The notes under the pieces are model-generated. The model worked only from the letters and a program-made list of their open reading frames with translations, had not been told where the DNA came from and ran no database searches. From an uncultured Eubacteriales bacterium (GTDB lineage: Bacteria > Bacillota > Clostridia > Christensenellales > Aristaeellaceae), in the NCBI GenBank assembly GCA_902778055.1, contig CACYWL010000002.1, positions 90,982 to 154,981 of the forward strand: a stretch of DNA of 64,000 bases. Reading direction: 5' to 3'. Positions 25,425 to 34,634 of the stretch are shown here, one piece after another. The position numbers and the translations under genes are program-made. Position 1 is the first letter of the stretch. Each line of letters opens with the position of its first letter.

Positions 25425-26348
25425 ATGGCGAAGACAAAAGAGGATATGCTGGAAAACACCACATCGAAGATCAAGCTCACCGCATCGGATTATGTGATCC
25501 GCGGCATCGGATATGTGTTTATTACCCTGTTTGCGATTGCGAGCATCTTCCCCTTCCTGATCATCCTGGGGTCCTCCTTTGAATCCGAGGAAATGATCAT
25601 CTCCCGCGGCGTGACGCTGATTCCCAGGCAATTCACCACCGCGGCCTACGAGCTGGTCATCAAGGGAGGGACGATCTGGGCCTCCTACGGCCTGACCATC
25701 GTCATGACGCTGATCGGTACGGGCTGCGGCCTGTTCATCTGCTCCATGACCGGCTACGCGCTTCAGCGGCGCGATTTCCCCTACCGGAATGTCATTTCCT
25801 TCTTCATCTACTTTACGAGCCTGTTCCAGGCCGGTCTGGCTCCCTACTATCTGCTGATGACCCAGACCTACAACCTGAACAATTCCTATCTGGCCGTGCT
25901 GCTTCCGCTGATGGTCAGCTCCTGGCTGATCATCCTGATGAAGAACTTCGCGAAATCCATTCCCCACGAGCTGACCGAGTCCGGAAAGATTGACGGCGCG
26001 GGCGACTTCAGGATCTTCACCTCCATCATGCTGCCCATGCTGAAGCCCGGTCTGGCGACCGTCGGTCTCTTCCTTGCCCTGGGATACTGGAATGAGTGGT
26101 ATCAGTCCTCCCTGTTCCTGCAGAACAAGGACATTCTGCCCCTCCAGTACCGGCTCTACAAGATCATCAACGAGGCTCAGAGCCTGAAGAACTCCGTGGC
26201 CAGTCAGTACGTCACGGTGGACAGCCTGCCTTCCGAATCCCTGAAGATGGCGACCGCCATGATGACCACCGGCCCCATCATCTTCCTCTATCCCTTCGTG
26301 CAGCGGTACTTCATCGGCGGCATCACCGTCGGCGCCGTCAAGGGCTGA
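25425..26348 (+). CDS. Sugar ABC transporter permease, LplC/YtcP-type
   Basis: 307-residue second permease subunit. The ATG at 25425 is chosen because of GGAGG 7 bp upstream. It has about six membrane segments, an EAA loop (ELTESGKIDGAGDFRIFTSIMLP) and the typical C-terminal region KMATAMMTTGPIIFLYPFVQRYFIGGITVGAVKG seen in parts. Together with the upstream permease it forms the heterodimeric channel. Confidence 0.92.
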   Translation: MAKTKEDMLENTTSKIKLTASDYVIRGIGYVFITLFAIASIFPFLIILGSSFESEEMIISRGVTLIPRQFTTAAYELVIKGGTIWASYGLTIVMTLIGTGCGLFICSMTGYALQRRDFPYRNVISFFIYFTSLFQAGLAPYYLLMTQTYNLNNSYLAVLLPLMVSSWLIILMKNFAKSIPHELTESGKIDGAGDFRIFTSIMLPMLKPGLATVGLFLALGYWNEWYQSSLFLQNKDILPLQYRLYKIINEAQSLKNSVASQYVTVDSLPSESLKMATAMMTTGPIIFLYPFVQRYFIGGITVGAVKG

Positions 26349-26372
26349 GGAAAAGCATTCCCATTGTTCTGC

Positions 26373-26419
26373 ACCGCCTGAGGGCGGATCAGGAAATCTG
26401 TGAAAGGGATTCCTTTCAC
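26373..26419 (+). other. Two mRNA hairpins before the binding-protein gene
   Basis: CCGCC-TGAG-GGCGG (26373-26386) and GTGAAAGG-GATT-CCTTTCAC (26400-26419). The second is followed by A-rich sequence, not by T, so neither is an ordinary terminator on the plus strand. They lie between the permease and the highly expressed binding-protein gene, where processing or stabilising structures are common. Confidence 0.5.
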
Positions 26420-26441
26420 AAAAAATAAAAGGAGGTACCCC

Positions 26442-28040
26442 ATGAAAAAGTTCCTTGCACTGCTCCTGGCTGCCATGATGGCGCTGGGCCTCTGCGCCGT
26501 TTCCTCCGCGGAAGAGATTTCCGTGGCCAACGCCGCAGATGTCTGGGCCGAGAAGTGGGCCGACGTTGACCTGTCCGAGCATGTGGTCATCAACTATATG
26601 ACCACGGGCGACGCTCCCACCCTGGGCGCGAATGCCGAAATGCTCGCCAAGCTCAACGAGCGTCTGACCGAGATGGCCAACGCGGAAATCAACATCGTGT
26701 GGATTTCCTGGACGGACTATCTGGCCAACTACAACCTGCGGATCGCGGCGATGGACGGCTCCATCGACCTGATCGGCTCCTCCACCGACTGGCTGGATGC
26801 GTGGCCCAACTCCAAGCGCGGCGGCTTCCTGGAGCTGTCTCCGGAAATGCTGGCCAAGTACGCGCCTGTGACCTATGCCACCGTTCCGCAGAATCACTGG
26901 GATGTCTGCACCTACAACGGCAACATCTTCTTCATTCCGGAAGACAACTATTCTCAGTGGACCAACCACGGCTTCCTGTATCGTCTGGACTGGGCGAAGG
27001 AAGCCGGCCTGGAGAACGGCTGCCAGACCTGGGCGGATCTGACCACCTATGTCAAGTACGTCAAGGAAGCCTACGGCGACAAGCTGATCGCTCTGTGGGA
27101 TACCGACGGAACCGCTTATCCGGCGGGCGGCTACATTACATCCTTTGTGAAGTGGCGCGCGATCGACGGCCTGGCCTCCGGCGCGATCTGGGGCGGCTAT
27201 CTGGATGATCCCTACAAGATCAACTGCCTGTATCTGGAAGAGACCGACCGTCTGGTCGAGTATGCCAAGCTGATGAAGGAATGGGACGAGATCGGCGTGT
27301 GGCCCACCGACGTGCTGAGCAACACCGGCGCCGACAACCGTCTTGAGTTCCGTCAGGGCAAGACCGCTCTCGAGCAGCATCATACCCAGACCTGGACCGG
27401 CATCGTTTCTCCCAAGGCCAGCACCGACAACACCATGTACCTGGATGACGAAGACGCTGATGTGGGCTTCTATTACTGGGGCAAGGAAGCCGGCTATGTG
27501 ACCCGCGACCTGGTGACCCACGGTGTCGCCGCGGTTTCCGCCGCTTCCAAGCATCCGGAGCGCACCCTGATGGTCTATGACCTGCTGCGCAACGACCGGG
27601 AGTGCTACGATCTGTTCAACTACGGTCTGGAAGGCCGCAGCTACGCGATCGACGAAAACGGCTATCGCTATACGCCCGACACCTATGTGGCGGACAAAGA
27701 CAGCATCTCCACCAACTGGTGGTGGGGCCGGAACGACGATCTGGAGATCCCCTCCGCGGCTATGAACTGGGATGCGATCAACGCCCTGTATGCCGAGTAT
27801 GATCAGATTGCCGTGATGTATCCCTACGAAGCGTTCGTCTTCGACAACTCCATGGTTCAGTCCTACATCAACCAGTGCAACGAGATCTACAACACCTACA
27901 TGAAGTACATCTGCTTCGGCCAGTACAGCGGCACCGCCGAGGAAATCGTGGCTGAGTTCCAGGATGCCCTCCGTGCGGCCGGCGTGGACGAAGTTACCGC
28001 TGAGCTCCAGCGCCAGATTGATGAAACCTACAACAAGTAA
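26442..28040 (+). CDS. Extracellular sugar-binding protein of the Lpl-type importer
   Basis: 532 residues with a signal peptide (MKKFLALLLAAMMALGLC, then AVSSAEE). A cysteine lies near the cleavage region but its context (LGLC) is not a good lipobox, so lipid attachment is uncertain. The start is at 26442 after AAAGGAGGTACCCC. The mature chain has the large bilobal substrate-binding layout, with many Trp and Tyr residues (NWWWGRND, TNHGFLYRLDW) suited to oligosaccharide stacking. Codon use is strongly biased to GC-ending codons, which fits high expression. A terminator follows. Confidence 0.9.
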   Translation: MKKFLALLLAAMMALGLCAVSSAEEISVANAADVWAEKWADVDLSEHVVINYMTTGDAPTLGANAEMLAKLNERLTEMANAEINIVWISWTDYLANYNLRIAAMDGSIDLIGSSTDWLDAWPNSKRGGFLELSPEMLAKYAPVTYATVPQNHWDVCTYNGNIFFIPEDNYSQWTNHGFLYRLDWAKEAGLENGCQTWADLTTYVKYVKEAYGDKLIALWDTDGTAYPAGGYITSFVKWRAIDGLASGAIWGGYLDDPYKINCLYLEETDRLVEYAKLMKEWDEIGVWPTDVLSNTGADNRLEFRQGKTALEQHHTQTWTGIVSPKASTDNTMYLDDEDADVGFYYWGKEAGYVTRDLVTHGVAAVSAASKHPERTLMVYDLLRNDRECYDLFNYGLEGRSYAIDENGYRYTPDTYVADKDSISTNWWWGRNDDLEIPSAAMNWDAINALYAEYDQIAVMYPYEAFVFDNSMVQSYINQCNEIYNTYMKYICFGQYSGTAEEIVAEFQDALRAAGVDEVTAELQRQIDETYNK

Positions 28041-28076
28041 TCATCCTTCTGCCGCGAATCGGAAAAAATAAAGCCA

Positions 28077-28133
28077 GGGGGGAGAATGGCCGTGATCTCA
28101 CAAAAGGGAAAGCGCATTCTCCCCCCGTTTTTT
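28077..28133 (+). terminator. Intrinsic terminator after the binding-protein gene
   Basis: A 12-bp stem, GGGGGGAGAATG with CATTCTCCCCCC, with a long loop, followed by GTTTTTT. It separates the transporter genes from the GH2 gene, which can be expressed at a lower level by read-through. Confidence 0.87.
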
Positions 28134-28227
28134 ATCGGTTTTTCCCCGTGCAGGCGGATATGTCGCCGGATTCGGCAGCGGTCTGTCTCCCCTGTTCCCC
28201 TGAACATCTTGATTCTGGAGGTCTGAT

Positions 28228-30522
28228 ATGAGCAAACTGAAATGCATGGATGCCGACTGGCGCTTTCATCTCGGGGATGTGCCGGATGCGGGGTATATGG
28301 CCTATGACGACAGGGCCTGGCGCAGCGTCACCCTGCCCCATGACTGGGCCGTCGAGTTTCCCTTTGACACGGCCCATTCCAGCGGAACCGGATATCTTCC
28401 CGGCGGGATCGGCTGGTATCGGAAATCCTTTCAGCTGACGCCGGAGGAAACCTCAGGAAGGGTTCGCATCCGTTTCGAGGGGGTCTACAAGCATGCCCGC
28501 GTCTGGATCAACAGCAACTATCTCGGCCAGCATGCCTACGGCTATACCTCCTTTTCCTTTGATCTGACGCCCTTCATCCGGCCGGGGGAAAACCTCCTGG
28601 CTGTTCGGGTGGAGCATGTGGATACGGCCGATTCCCGCTGGTATACCGGCAGCGGCATCGACCGCCATGTTTTCCTGGAAACCTCTGAGGAAGTCGCTTT
28701 TGCGGAGCACGGCCTCTTTGCGTTCACGGTCCGCGCGGATCAGGAGGAAGCGGAGCTGCGCATCGACTATTCGGCGGAGGGAGCGGAACAGGTCAGATTC
28801 CTTCTTCTCTCGGCGGACGGCACTCCCGCCGCGGAAGCCGAGTCCGCCGGAGGAACCGGGAGCGCGGTGCTTCGGGTGAAGGCTCCGCTTCTCTGGCATC
28901 CGGACCGCCCGTATCTCTATCGCCTGCGGGCGGAAGCCCTGGCCGGAGGCCGGGTGACGGATACACGGGAGCTGCCGGTCGGTCTGCGCACCTTCCGTTT
29001 TGATCCGGACGGGGGTTTCTTCCTCAACGGGGAAAGCATGAAGCTGAAGGGGGTCTGCGTTCATCATGATGCCGGCTGCCTGGGCGCGGCCGTTCCCAAA
29101 GCGGTCTGGGCCCGCAGGCTCAGGAAGTTCAAAGAGATGGGCTGCAACGCCCTGCGGACGGCCCACAATCCGCCGGATCCGGATCTGCTGGATCTCTGCG
29201 ATGATCTGGGCTTCCTGGTCATGGACGAGGCCTTTGATGAATGGGAAGGGGTCAAGAATAAATGGTGGCAGGGACATAATGTCTATCCGCCGAAGCATTT
29301 CGGCTACGGAGAGGACTTCCCGCAATGGCACCGGCAGGATCTGGAGAGCATGATCCTCCGTGACAGGAACCATCCTTCCGTCATCCTCTGGTCCATCGGA
29401 AACGAGATCGATTACCCGAACGATCCCTACGTGACTCCTCTTTTTCAGGAGGTCCTGGGCAATAATGATGCCAACAAGCCGCTTGCGGAGCGGCTGTATG
29501 ACGTGCGCAAGCCGGATGCCGGCCGCCTGGCGGTGGTGGCCCGCGAGCTGGTGGCCATCGTGCACGCGCTGGATCGGACCCGCCCCGTGCTCAGCGCCCT
29601 CTCCTTCCCGGAGCTCAGCAATCTGACGGGCTTCGCGGATGCGCTGGATCTCTCCGGATACAATTACAGGGAGCATTTCTATGAGGAGGATCACAGAAAG
29701 TATCCCGGAAGGGTTCTCCTCGGCAGCGAAAACAGCCATGATCCCAAAGCCTGGAAGGCCGTGGCGGAGCACGATTATATTTCCGGCCAGTTCCTTTGGA
29801 CCGGCATCGATTTTCTCGGAGAATGCAAAGGGTGGCCTGTCCGCATCAGTCAGGCCGGCGCACTGAATCTGGCCGGCTTTGAAAAGCCGCTTTTCGCACT
29901 GAGGAAAGCCCTCTGGACCGAGGCTCCCTGCGCCCGGCTGGCCGTAGGTCCGGCCGATGGCCGGGGCGCCTGGGAGGAAAGCTTCCGCTGGCAGGGGACT
30001 CCCGGCGAAATGAAAAAGGTCTCCTGCTACACCAATCAGCCGGAAGCGGAGCTTTTCCTGAATGATCGTTCTCTTGGAAAGAAGTCCCTTTCTCCGGAGG
30101 ACGGCTGCCGGGCCGTATGGGAGGTTCCCTATCAGGAGGGGGTGCTCCGGGTGGCCGCCGGCGAAGCGGAGGACCTTCTGTGCACTCCCCGAAAGGCGGA
30201 GCGCATCGAAATCGCGGCAGATCGCTCCGAATGCCCCGCGGACGGGCTTTCCGTCCTGCAGGCCGAGGTGCTTCTGGCGGATGAGCGGGGCTTCCCCGCG
30301 CTGGATGAGGTCGTGCACGCCCAGGTGCTCGGGGATCTGAAGATCCTCGGGCTGGAAAACGGGACGCCGGATGATCTGACGCCCTACGCGGAAACCTTCC
30401 GGAGCACCCGGGAGGGAAGGCTCATCGTCTATCTCCGGGCCGGCACGGTTCCCGGGAAGGGCCTGCTCCGCCTCTGGACCGCCTCCGGCCTGTCCGCGGA
30501 CGTGCCCCTGCAGCTTCTGTAA
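28228..30522 (+). CDS. Glycoside hydrolase family 2 protein (beta-galactosidase-like)
   Basis: 764 residues without a signal peptide, so it is intracellular. Domain order is GH2 sugar-binding (LPHDWAVEFPF near residue 36), an immunoglobulin-like domain, and the TIM barrel. The acid/base Glu is in SIGNEIDYP and the nucleophile Glu is likely in LLGSENSHD. HNPPDPDLLDLCDDLGFLVMDEAFDEW is typical of the family. A C-terminal DUF4982-like domain begins near WTEAPCARL. It sits 3' of the importer and should cut the imported oligosaccharide. Beta-galactosidase or beta-glucuronidase activity cannot be separated by eye. Confidence 0.9.
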   Translation: MSKLKCMDADWRFHLGDVPDAGYMAYDDRAWRSVTLPHDWAVEFPFDTAHSSGTGYLPGGIGWYRKSFQLTPEETSGRVRIRFEGVYKHARVWINSNYLGQHAYGYTSFSFDLTPFIRPGENLLAVRVEHVDTADSRWYTGSGIDRHVFLETSEEVAFAEHGLFAFTVRADQEEAELRIDYSAEGAEQVRFLLLSADGTPAAEAESAGGTGSAVLRVKAPLLWHPDRPYLYRLRAEALAGGRVTDTRELPVGLRTFRFDPDGGFFLNGESMKLKGVCVHHDAGCLGAAVPKAVWARRLRKFKEMGCNALRTAHNPPDPDLLDLCDDLGFLVMDEAFDEWEGVKNKWWQGHNVYPPKHFGYGEDFPQWHRQDLESMILRDRNHPSVILWSIGNEIDYPNDPYVTPLFQEVLGNNDANKPLAERLYDVRKPDAGRLAVVARELVAIVHALDRTRPVLSALSFPELSNLTGFADALDLSGYNYREHFYEEDHRKYPGRVLLGSENSHDPKAWKAVAEHDYISGQFLWTGIDFLGECKGWPVRISQAGALNLAGFEKPLFALRKALWTEAPCARLAVGPADGRGAWEESFRWQGTPGEMKKVSCYTNQPEAELFLNDRSLGKKSLSPEDGCRAVWEVPYQEGVLRVAAGEAEDLLCTPRKAERIEIAADRSECPADGLSVLQAEVLLADERGFPALDEVVHAQVLGDLKILGLENGTPDDLTPYAETFRSTREGRLIVYLRAGTVPGKGLLRLWTASGLSADVPLQLL

Positions 30523-30559
30523 AAATGCTCCCTCGGAGCTTTTCCTGTTCTCCTTTTCC

Positions 30560-30605
30560 CCGCTCCCGGCCGCCCGTTTCCGGCCGGGAGCGGATTCTTT
30601 TTCCT
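30560..30605 (+). terminator. Intrinsic terminator after the GH2 gene
   Basis: A 12-bp stem, CCGCTCCCGGCC with GGCCGGGAGCGG, followed by ATTCTTTTT on the plus strand, about 40 bp after the stop codon. Confidence 0.82.
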
Positions 30606-30611
30606 CTTCCC

Positions 30612-30653
30612 TGTAAAAAAGTCCCCGGCGTACTCAGCGCCGGGGACTTTGGT
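30612..30653 (-). terminator. Intrinsic terminator after the hydrogenase operon
   Basis: Minus-strand AAAGTCCCCGGCG and CGCCGGGGACTTTTTT with a 7-nt loop, directly after the hydA-type stop codon. It can also stop convergent transcription from the GH2 gene. Confidence 0.9.
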
Positions 30654-30663
30654 TCCCTGAATC

Positions 30664-32412
30664 TTATTTGGTATACTTGGCCCTTGCCACATAGGTCGTA
30701 TGCAGCAGTTCATGAGCCTTATGGCTGTTGGGCTCTCCCAGATAATCCCTGTAGGCGGCCATCACGGATTCATTCTGATGGCTCTTGCGGATGGGCTTGC
30801 CCGCGTCCTCATCGTACAGCGCCTTGGCCCGCACGACCTTGGGATCGATTTCCATGCGCTTCTGCGCGCTGACGATCGGCTGTCCGCCGCCGGTCACGCA
30901 GCCGCCGGGGCACGCCATCACTTCGATGAACGTGTACTTCTTCTCTCCGCTGCGGATGCTGTCCAGCAGCTTCGCGGCATTGGCCGTGCCATGGGCGATG
31001 GCCACCGCCACATCCAGGTCGCCCACCTTCACGGTGGCTTCCTTCACGCCCTGAATTCCGCGAACTTCGTGGAATTCCACGGGATCCAGCGTCTTGCCGG
31101 TAACCTTCTCATAGACGGTCCGCAGAGCCGCTTCCATCACGCCGCCGGTGGCGCCGAAGATGGTGCCCGCGCCGGAGCTCTCGCCCAGGACGCTGTCGAA
31201 GTCCTCGTCCGGCAGGTTCACGAAGTCGATGCCCGCTTCCTTGATCATCCGGGCCAGCTCGCGGGTCGTGATGACGACATCCACATCCGCCATGCCGTCG
31301 TGGCCCAGCTCGGGCCGCTTCGCCTCAAACTTCTTGGCGGTGCAGGGCATGACCGAGATCACGCGGATCTTGTGGGGATCGATGCCTTCCTTCTCCGCCC
31401 AGTAGCTCTTGATCATGGCGCCTTCCATCTCGTGGGGAGACTTGCAGGAGCTCAGGTTCGGAATGAAGTCCGGATAGTAGGTTTCGCAGAACTTGATCCA
31501 GCCCGGGCTGCAGGAGGTGATCATCGGCAGGGTTCCGCCGTTCTGCAGGCGGCCGATCAGCTCGGTTCCCTCTTCCATGATGGTCAGGTCAGCGCCCCAG
31601 TCGGTGTCAAAGACCTTGGTGAAGCCCAGCCTGCGCAGGGAGGCGGCCAGCTTGCCGGTCACGGAGGTGCCCATGGGCATGCCGAATTCCTCGCCCAGCG
31701 CCGCGCGGACCGCGGGAGCGGTCTGCACAACGGTGATGACTTCCGGATCCGCCAGCAGATCCCAGACTTCCTTCGTGCCGTCCTTCTCGTACAGGGCGCC
31801 CGTGGGGCAGGCCGCGATACACTGGCCGCAGTTGATGCAGGCCACGTCGTTCAGGCTCTGATCCCAGGCGGAACGGATCTGGGTCTTGAATCCGCGGTTC
31901 ACCGGTCCGATGACGCCCACAGCCTGCGTGTTGTTGCAGGCGGCGACGCAGCGGCGGCAAAGGATGCACTTGTTGTTGTTCCGGACGATGGAGGGGCTCA
32001 GATCGTCGATGTCGTAGACATTCATCTTGCCCGCGAAGGTGCCTTCATCCTCGACGCCCAGATCCATGCACATCTGCTGCAGCTCGCACTTCTGGTTGCG
32101 GTGGCAGGAGAGGCACTTCTTGTCATGGTTGCTCAGCAGCAGCTCCAGGTTCACCCTCCGGGCGTCACGGAGCTTCGGAGTGTTCGTCTTCACATTCATC
32201 CCGGGGGCAACGGGCAGCACGCAGGCCGCGCCGAAAGCCCGGGCTCCGGTGTCCACCACGCACATGCGGCAGGCACCGATCTGGTTGATATCCTTCAGAT
32301 AGCACAGCGTCGGAATATTGATACCGGCCTGCTTCGCGGCTTCCAGAACCGTCGTGCCGGCGGGAACTTCAACGCTGACACCGTCAATCGTCAGCTTCAC
32401 AAGATTTTCCAT
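30664..32412 (-). CDS. hndD: NADH-dependent [FeFe]-hydrogenase catalytic subunit (HndD/HydA type)
   Basis: 582 residues. The N-terminal [2Fe-2S] ferredoxin domain has CYLKDINQIGACRMC. Next comes the His-containing [4Fe-4S] motif (HDKKCLSCHRNQKCELQ), then two 4Fe-4S clusters (CILCRRCVAAC, CINCGQCIAACPTGA). The H-cluster motifs are TSCSPGW (L1), MPCTAKKFE (L2) and VMACPGGCVTGGGQP (L3). It produces or oxidises H2 and is the terminal subunit of the multimer. The C-terminus carries the small-subunit-like region. It is the last gene of the hndA-HATPase-hndB-hndC-hndD operon. Confidence 0.95.
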   Translation of the reverse strand: MENLVKLTIDGVSVEVPAGTTVLEAAKQAGINIPTLCYLKDINQIGACRMCVVDTGARAFGAACVLPVAPGMNVKTNTPKLRDARRVNLELLLSNHDKKCLSCHRNQKCELQQMCMDLGVEDEGTFAGKMNVYDIDDLSPSIVRNNNKCILCRRCVAACNNTQAVGVIGPVNRGFKTQIRSAWDQSLNDVACINCGQCIAACPTGALYEKDGTKEVWDLLADPEVITVVQTAPAVRAALGEEFGMPMGTSVTGKLAASLRRLGFTKVFDTDWGADLTIMEEGTELIGRLQNGGTLPMITSCSPGWIKFCETYYPDFIPNLSSCKSPHEMEGAMIKSYWAEKEGIDPHKIRVISVMPCTAKKFEAKRPELGHDGMADVDVVITTRELARMIKEAGIDFVNLPDEDFDSVLGESSGAGTIFGATGGVMEAALRTVYEKVTGKTLDPVEFHEVRGIQGVKEATVKVGDLDVAVAIAHGTANAAKLLDSIRSGEKKYTFIEVMACPGGCVTGGGQPIVSAQKRMEIDPKVVRAKALYDEDAGKPIRKSHQNESVMAAYRDYLGEPNSHKAHELLHTTYVARAKYTK

Positions 32413-32434
32413 GCGTTGTTTCCTCCTTGCGCGA

Positions 32435-34231
32435 TTAGTCCTTGATGATGGCGCCGAACTTGCAGTTCGCCATGCACTGGCCGCACTTGATGCACTTGGC
32501 CGTATCGATAACGTGTTTCTCCTTGACCGTGCCGGTAATGGCCTGGACCGGGCACTTCCTGGCGCACAGCGTGCACCCGCGGCACTTGTCGGTGATCACA
32601 TAGTTCAGCAGGGCCTGGCAGTGATGCGCCGGGCAGCGCTTCTCCTTGATGTGAGCCTCGTACTCATCCCGGAAGAACTTGATCGTGCTCAGCACGGGGT
32701 TCGGAGCCGTCTGGCCCAGTCCGCACAGAGCGCTGTTCTTGATGTTTTCCGCCAGGTTTTCCAGCTTCTCGATATCGCCTTCCTCGCCCTTGCCCTCGGT
32801 GATCCGCTGCAGGATTTCCAGCATCCGGCGCGTTCCGATCCGGCAGGGAGTGCACTTTCCGCAGCTCTCGTCGACGGTGAAGTCCAGGAAGAACCGGGCG
32901 ATGTCGACCATGCAGTTGTCCTCGTCCAGGACGATCATGCCGCCGGAGCCCATCATGGCGCCGACGCTGGTCAGCGTGTCATATTCCACCGGGATGTCCA
33001 GCAGGCTCGCCGGGATGCATCCGCCGGAGGGGCCGCCGGTCTGCACGGCCTTGAACTTCTTGCCGTTGGGGATGCCGCCGCCGATGTCCTCGATGATCGT
33101 GCGCAGCGGAACGCCCATGGGAACCTCGACCAGGCCGGTGTTGTTGATCTTGCCGCCCAGGGCGAAGACCTTGGTGCCGGTGGACTTTTCCGTTCCGATG
33201 GAACGGAACCAGTCCGCGCCCTTCAGGATAATCTGGGCCACATTGCCCAGGGTTTCCACGTTGTTGATGTTGGTGGGGCTTTCAAACAGGCCCTTGACCG
33301 CGGGGAACGGGGGCTTCGGCCGGGGCTCGCCGCGGCGGCCCTCGATGGAAGCCATCAGCGCGGTCTCCTCGCCGCAGACGAAGGCGCCGGCGCCGAGACG
33401 GATGTGGATGTCAAAGCTGAAGTCGGTGCCGAAGATGTTCTTTCCCAGCAGGCCGTATTCCCGCGCCTGCTCAATGGCGCGCTCCAGCCGCTTCACGGCG
33501 ATGGGGTACTCGGCCCGGACATAGATCCAGCCCTCGTCCGCACCGATCGCGTAGCCGCCGATGGCCATGGCTTCCAGGATCGCGTGGGGATCGCCTTCCA
33601 GCAGGCTGCGGTCCATGAAGGCGCCGGGGTCGCCCTCGTCGGCGTTGCAGACGAAGTACTTGTGCTCCGCCTGGCTGGCCCGGGCAAACTGCCACTTCTT
33701 TCCGGTCGGGAAGCCCGCGCCGCCGCGGCCCCGCAGGCCGCTCTTCAGGATTTCATCGATCACCTGCTCCGGGGTCATCTCGGTCAGGGCCTTACCCAGG
33801 GCCTGATAGCCGTCGAAGGCGATGTACTCGTCGATGTTCTCAGGGTCAATCACGCCGCAGTTCCGCAGCGCGACACGGTGCTGCTTCTTGTAGAATCCGA
33901 TTTCCGCCAGGCTCTTCTGGACGGAGCTCTCGTGGGTCTTGTGATCGACGTAGACCAGATGCTGAACCTTGCGGCCCTTCAGCAGGTGCTCCGTGACGAT
34001 CTCGTCCACATCCTCCACCTTCACGCGGCTGTAGAAGGTGCCTTCCGGATAGATGATAACCACCGGGCCGGCCTCGCAGAGACCGAAGCATCCGGTGCGA
34101 ACTACCTTGATTTCCTTGTCCAGGCCGTTGGCCGCGATCTGCTCCTCGAAGCGTTCAATCAGCTTCGCGGAACCGGAAGACGTGCAGCCGGTGCCGCCGC
34201 AGACCAGCACATGTGCGCGATAAAGATCCAT
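32435..34231 (-). CDS. hndC: NADH-binding hydrogenase subunit (HndC/HydB, NuoF-like)
   Basis: 598 residues. The N-terminal thioredoxin-like [2Fe-2S] domain has CGGTGCTSSG and RTGCFGLCEAGP. The NuoF core follows, with the FMN/NAD site GLRGRGGAGFPTGKKW and CNADEGDPGAFMDR, and the cluster ligands in ESCGKCTPCRIG. The C-terminus has two 4Fe-4S ferredoxin motifs (CRGCTLCARKCPVQAI, CIKCGQCMANCKFGAI). It is the flavin subunit of electron-bifurcating or NAD(P)-dependent hydrogenases. The hndD gene follows by 22 bp. Confidence 0.95.
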   Translation of the reverse strand: MDLYRAHVLVCGGTGCTSSGSAKLIERFEEQIAANGLDKEIKVVRTGCFGLCEAGPVVIIYPEGTFYSRVKVEDVDEIVTEHLLKGRKVQHLVYVDHKTHESSVQKSLAEIGFYKKQHRVALRNCGVIDPENIDEYIAFDGYQALGKALTEMTPEQVIDEILKSGLRGRGGAGFPTGKKWQFARASQAEHKYFVCNADEGDPGAFMDRSLLEGDPHAILEAMAIGGYAIGADEGWIYVRAEYPIAVKRLERAIEQAREYGLLGKNIFGTDFSFDIHIRLGAGAFVCGEETALMASIEGRRGEPRPKPPFPAVKGLFESPTNINNVETLGNVAQIILKGADWFRSIGTEKSTGTKVFALGGKINNTGLVEVPMGVPLRTIIEDIGGGIPNGKKFKAVQTGGPSGGCIPASLLDIPVEYDTLTSVGAMMGSGGMIVLDEDNCMVDIARFFLDFTVDESCGKCTPCRIGTRRMLEILQRITEGKGEEGDIEKLENLAENIKNSALCGLGQTAPNPVLSTIKFFRDEYEAHIKEKRCPAHHCQALLNYVITDKCRGCTLCARKCPVQAITGTVKEKHVIDTAKCIKCGQCMANCKFGAIIKD

Positions 34232-34262
34232 GGGTATTCCTCCTCTGGTTTCTTTTGTTAGC

Positions 34263-34634
34263 TTATTGTTCCGCGGCGCCGATCGTATATTCCGCCACCG
34301 GGGTGCCGCCGATAAGATGCTCCGTCACAATGCGGTCCACCATGTCGGGCTTCACCTTGACATAGGTCACCTTTTCCTGCCCGGGCAGGATCACGTCCAC
34401 CATGGGCTCCAGCCGGCACATGCCGATGCATCCGGTCTGGCTCACGGTCACATGCTGCAGATCCCGGTCCTTGATCTCCTCCAGGAACTTCAGCATCACG
34501 GGCCGGGCGCCGGCCGCGATGCCGCAGGTCGCCATGCCCACGATCACGCGGGCGGCGTTTTCGTCTTCCTTGCGCATATTGATGTTTTCCAGGGTCTTGG
34601 CGCGAATCGCCTGCAGATCAGCCAAAGATTTCAT
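34263..34634 (-). CDS. hndB: (2Fe-2S) ferredoxin-like hydrogenase subunit (HndB-type)
   Basis: 123 residues. It starts MKSLADLQAIRAKTLENINMRK and has the thioredoxin-like [2Fe-2S] cysteine pattern GMATCGIAAG (only one of the two usual N-terminal ligands is obvious) and QTGCIGMCRLEP. Family members accompany hndA, hndC and hndD. The start at 34634 has GGAGG upstream; the beginning overlaps the end of the HATPase gene by 17 bp, so coupling is likely. Confidence 0.88.
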   Translation of the reverse strand: MKSLADLQAIRAKTLENINMRKEDENAARVIVGMATCGIAAGARPVMLKFLEEIKDRDLQHVTVSQTGCIGMCRLEPMVDVILPGQEKVTYVKVKPDMVDRIVTEHLIGGTPVAEYTIGAAEQ

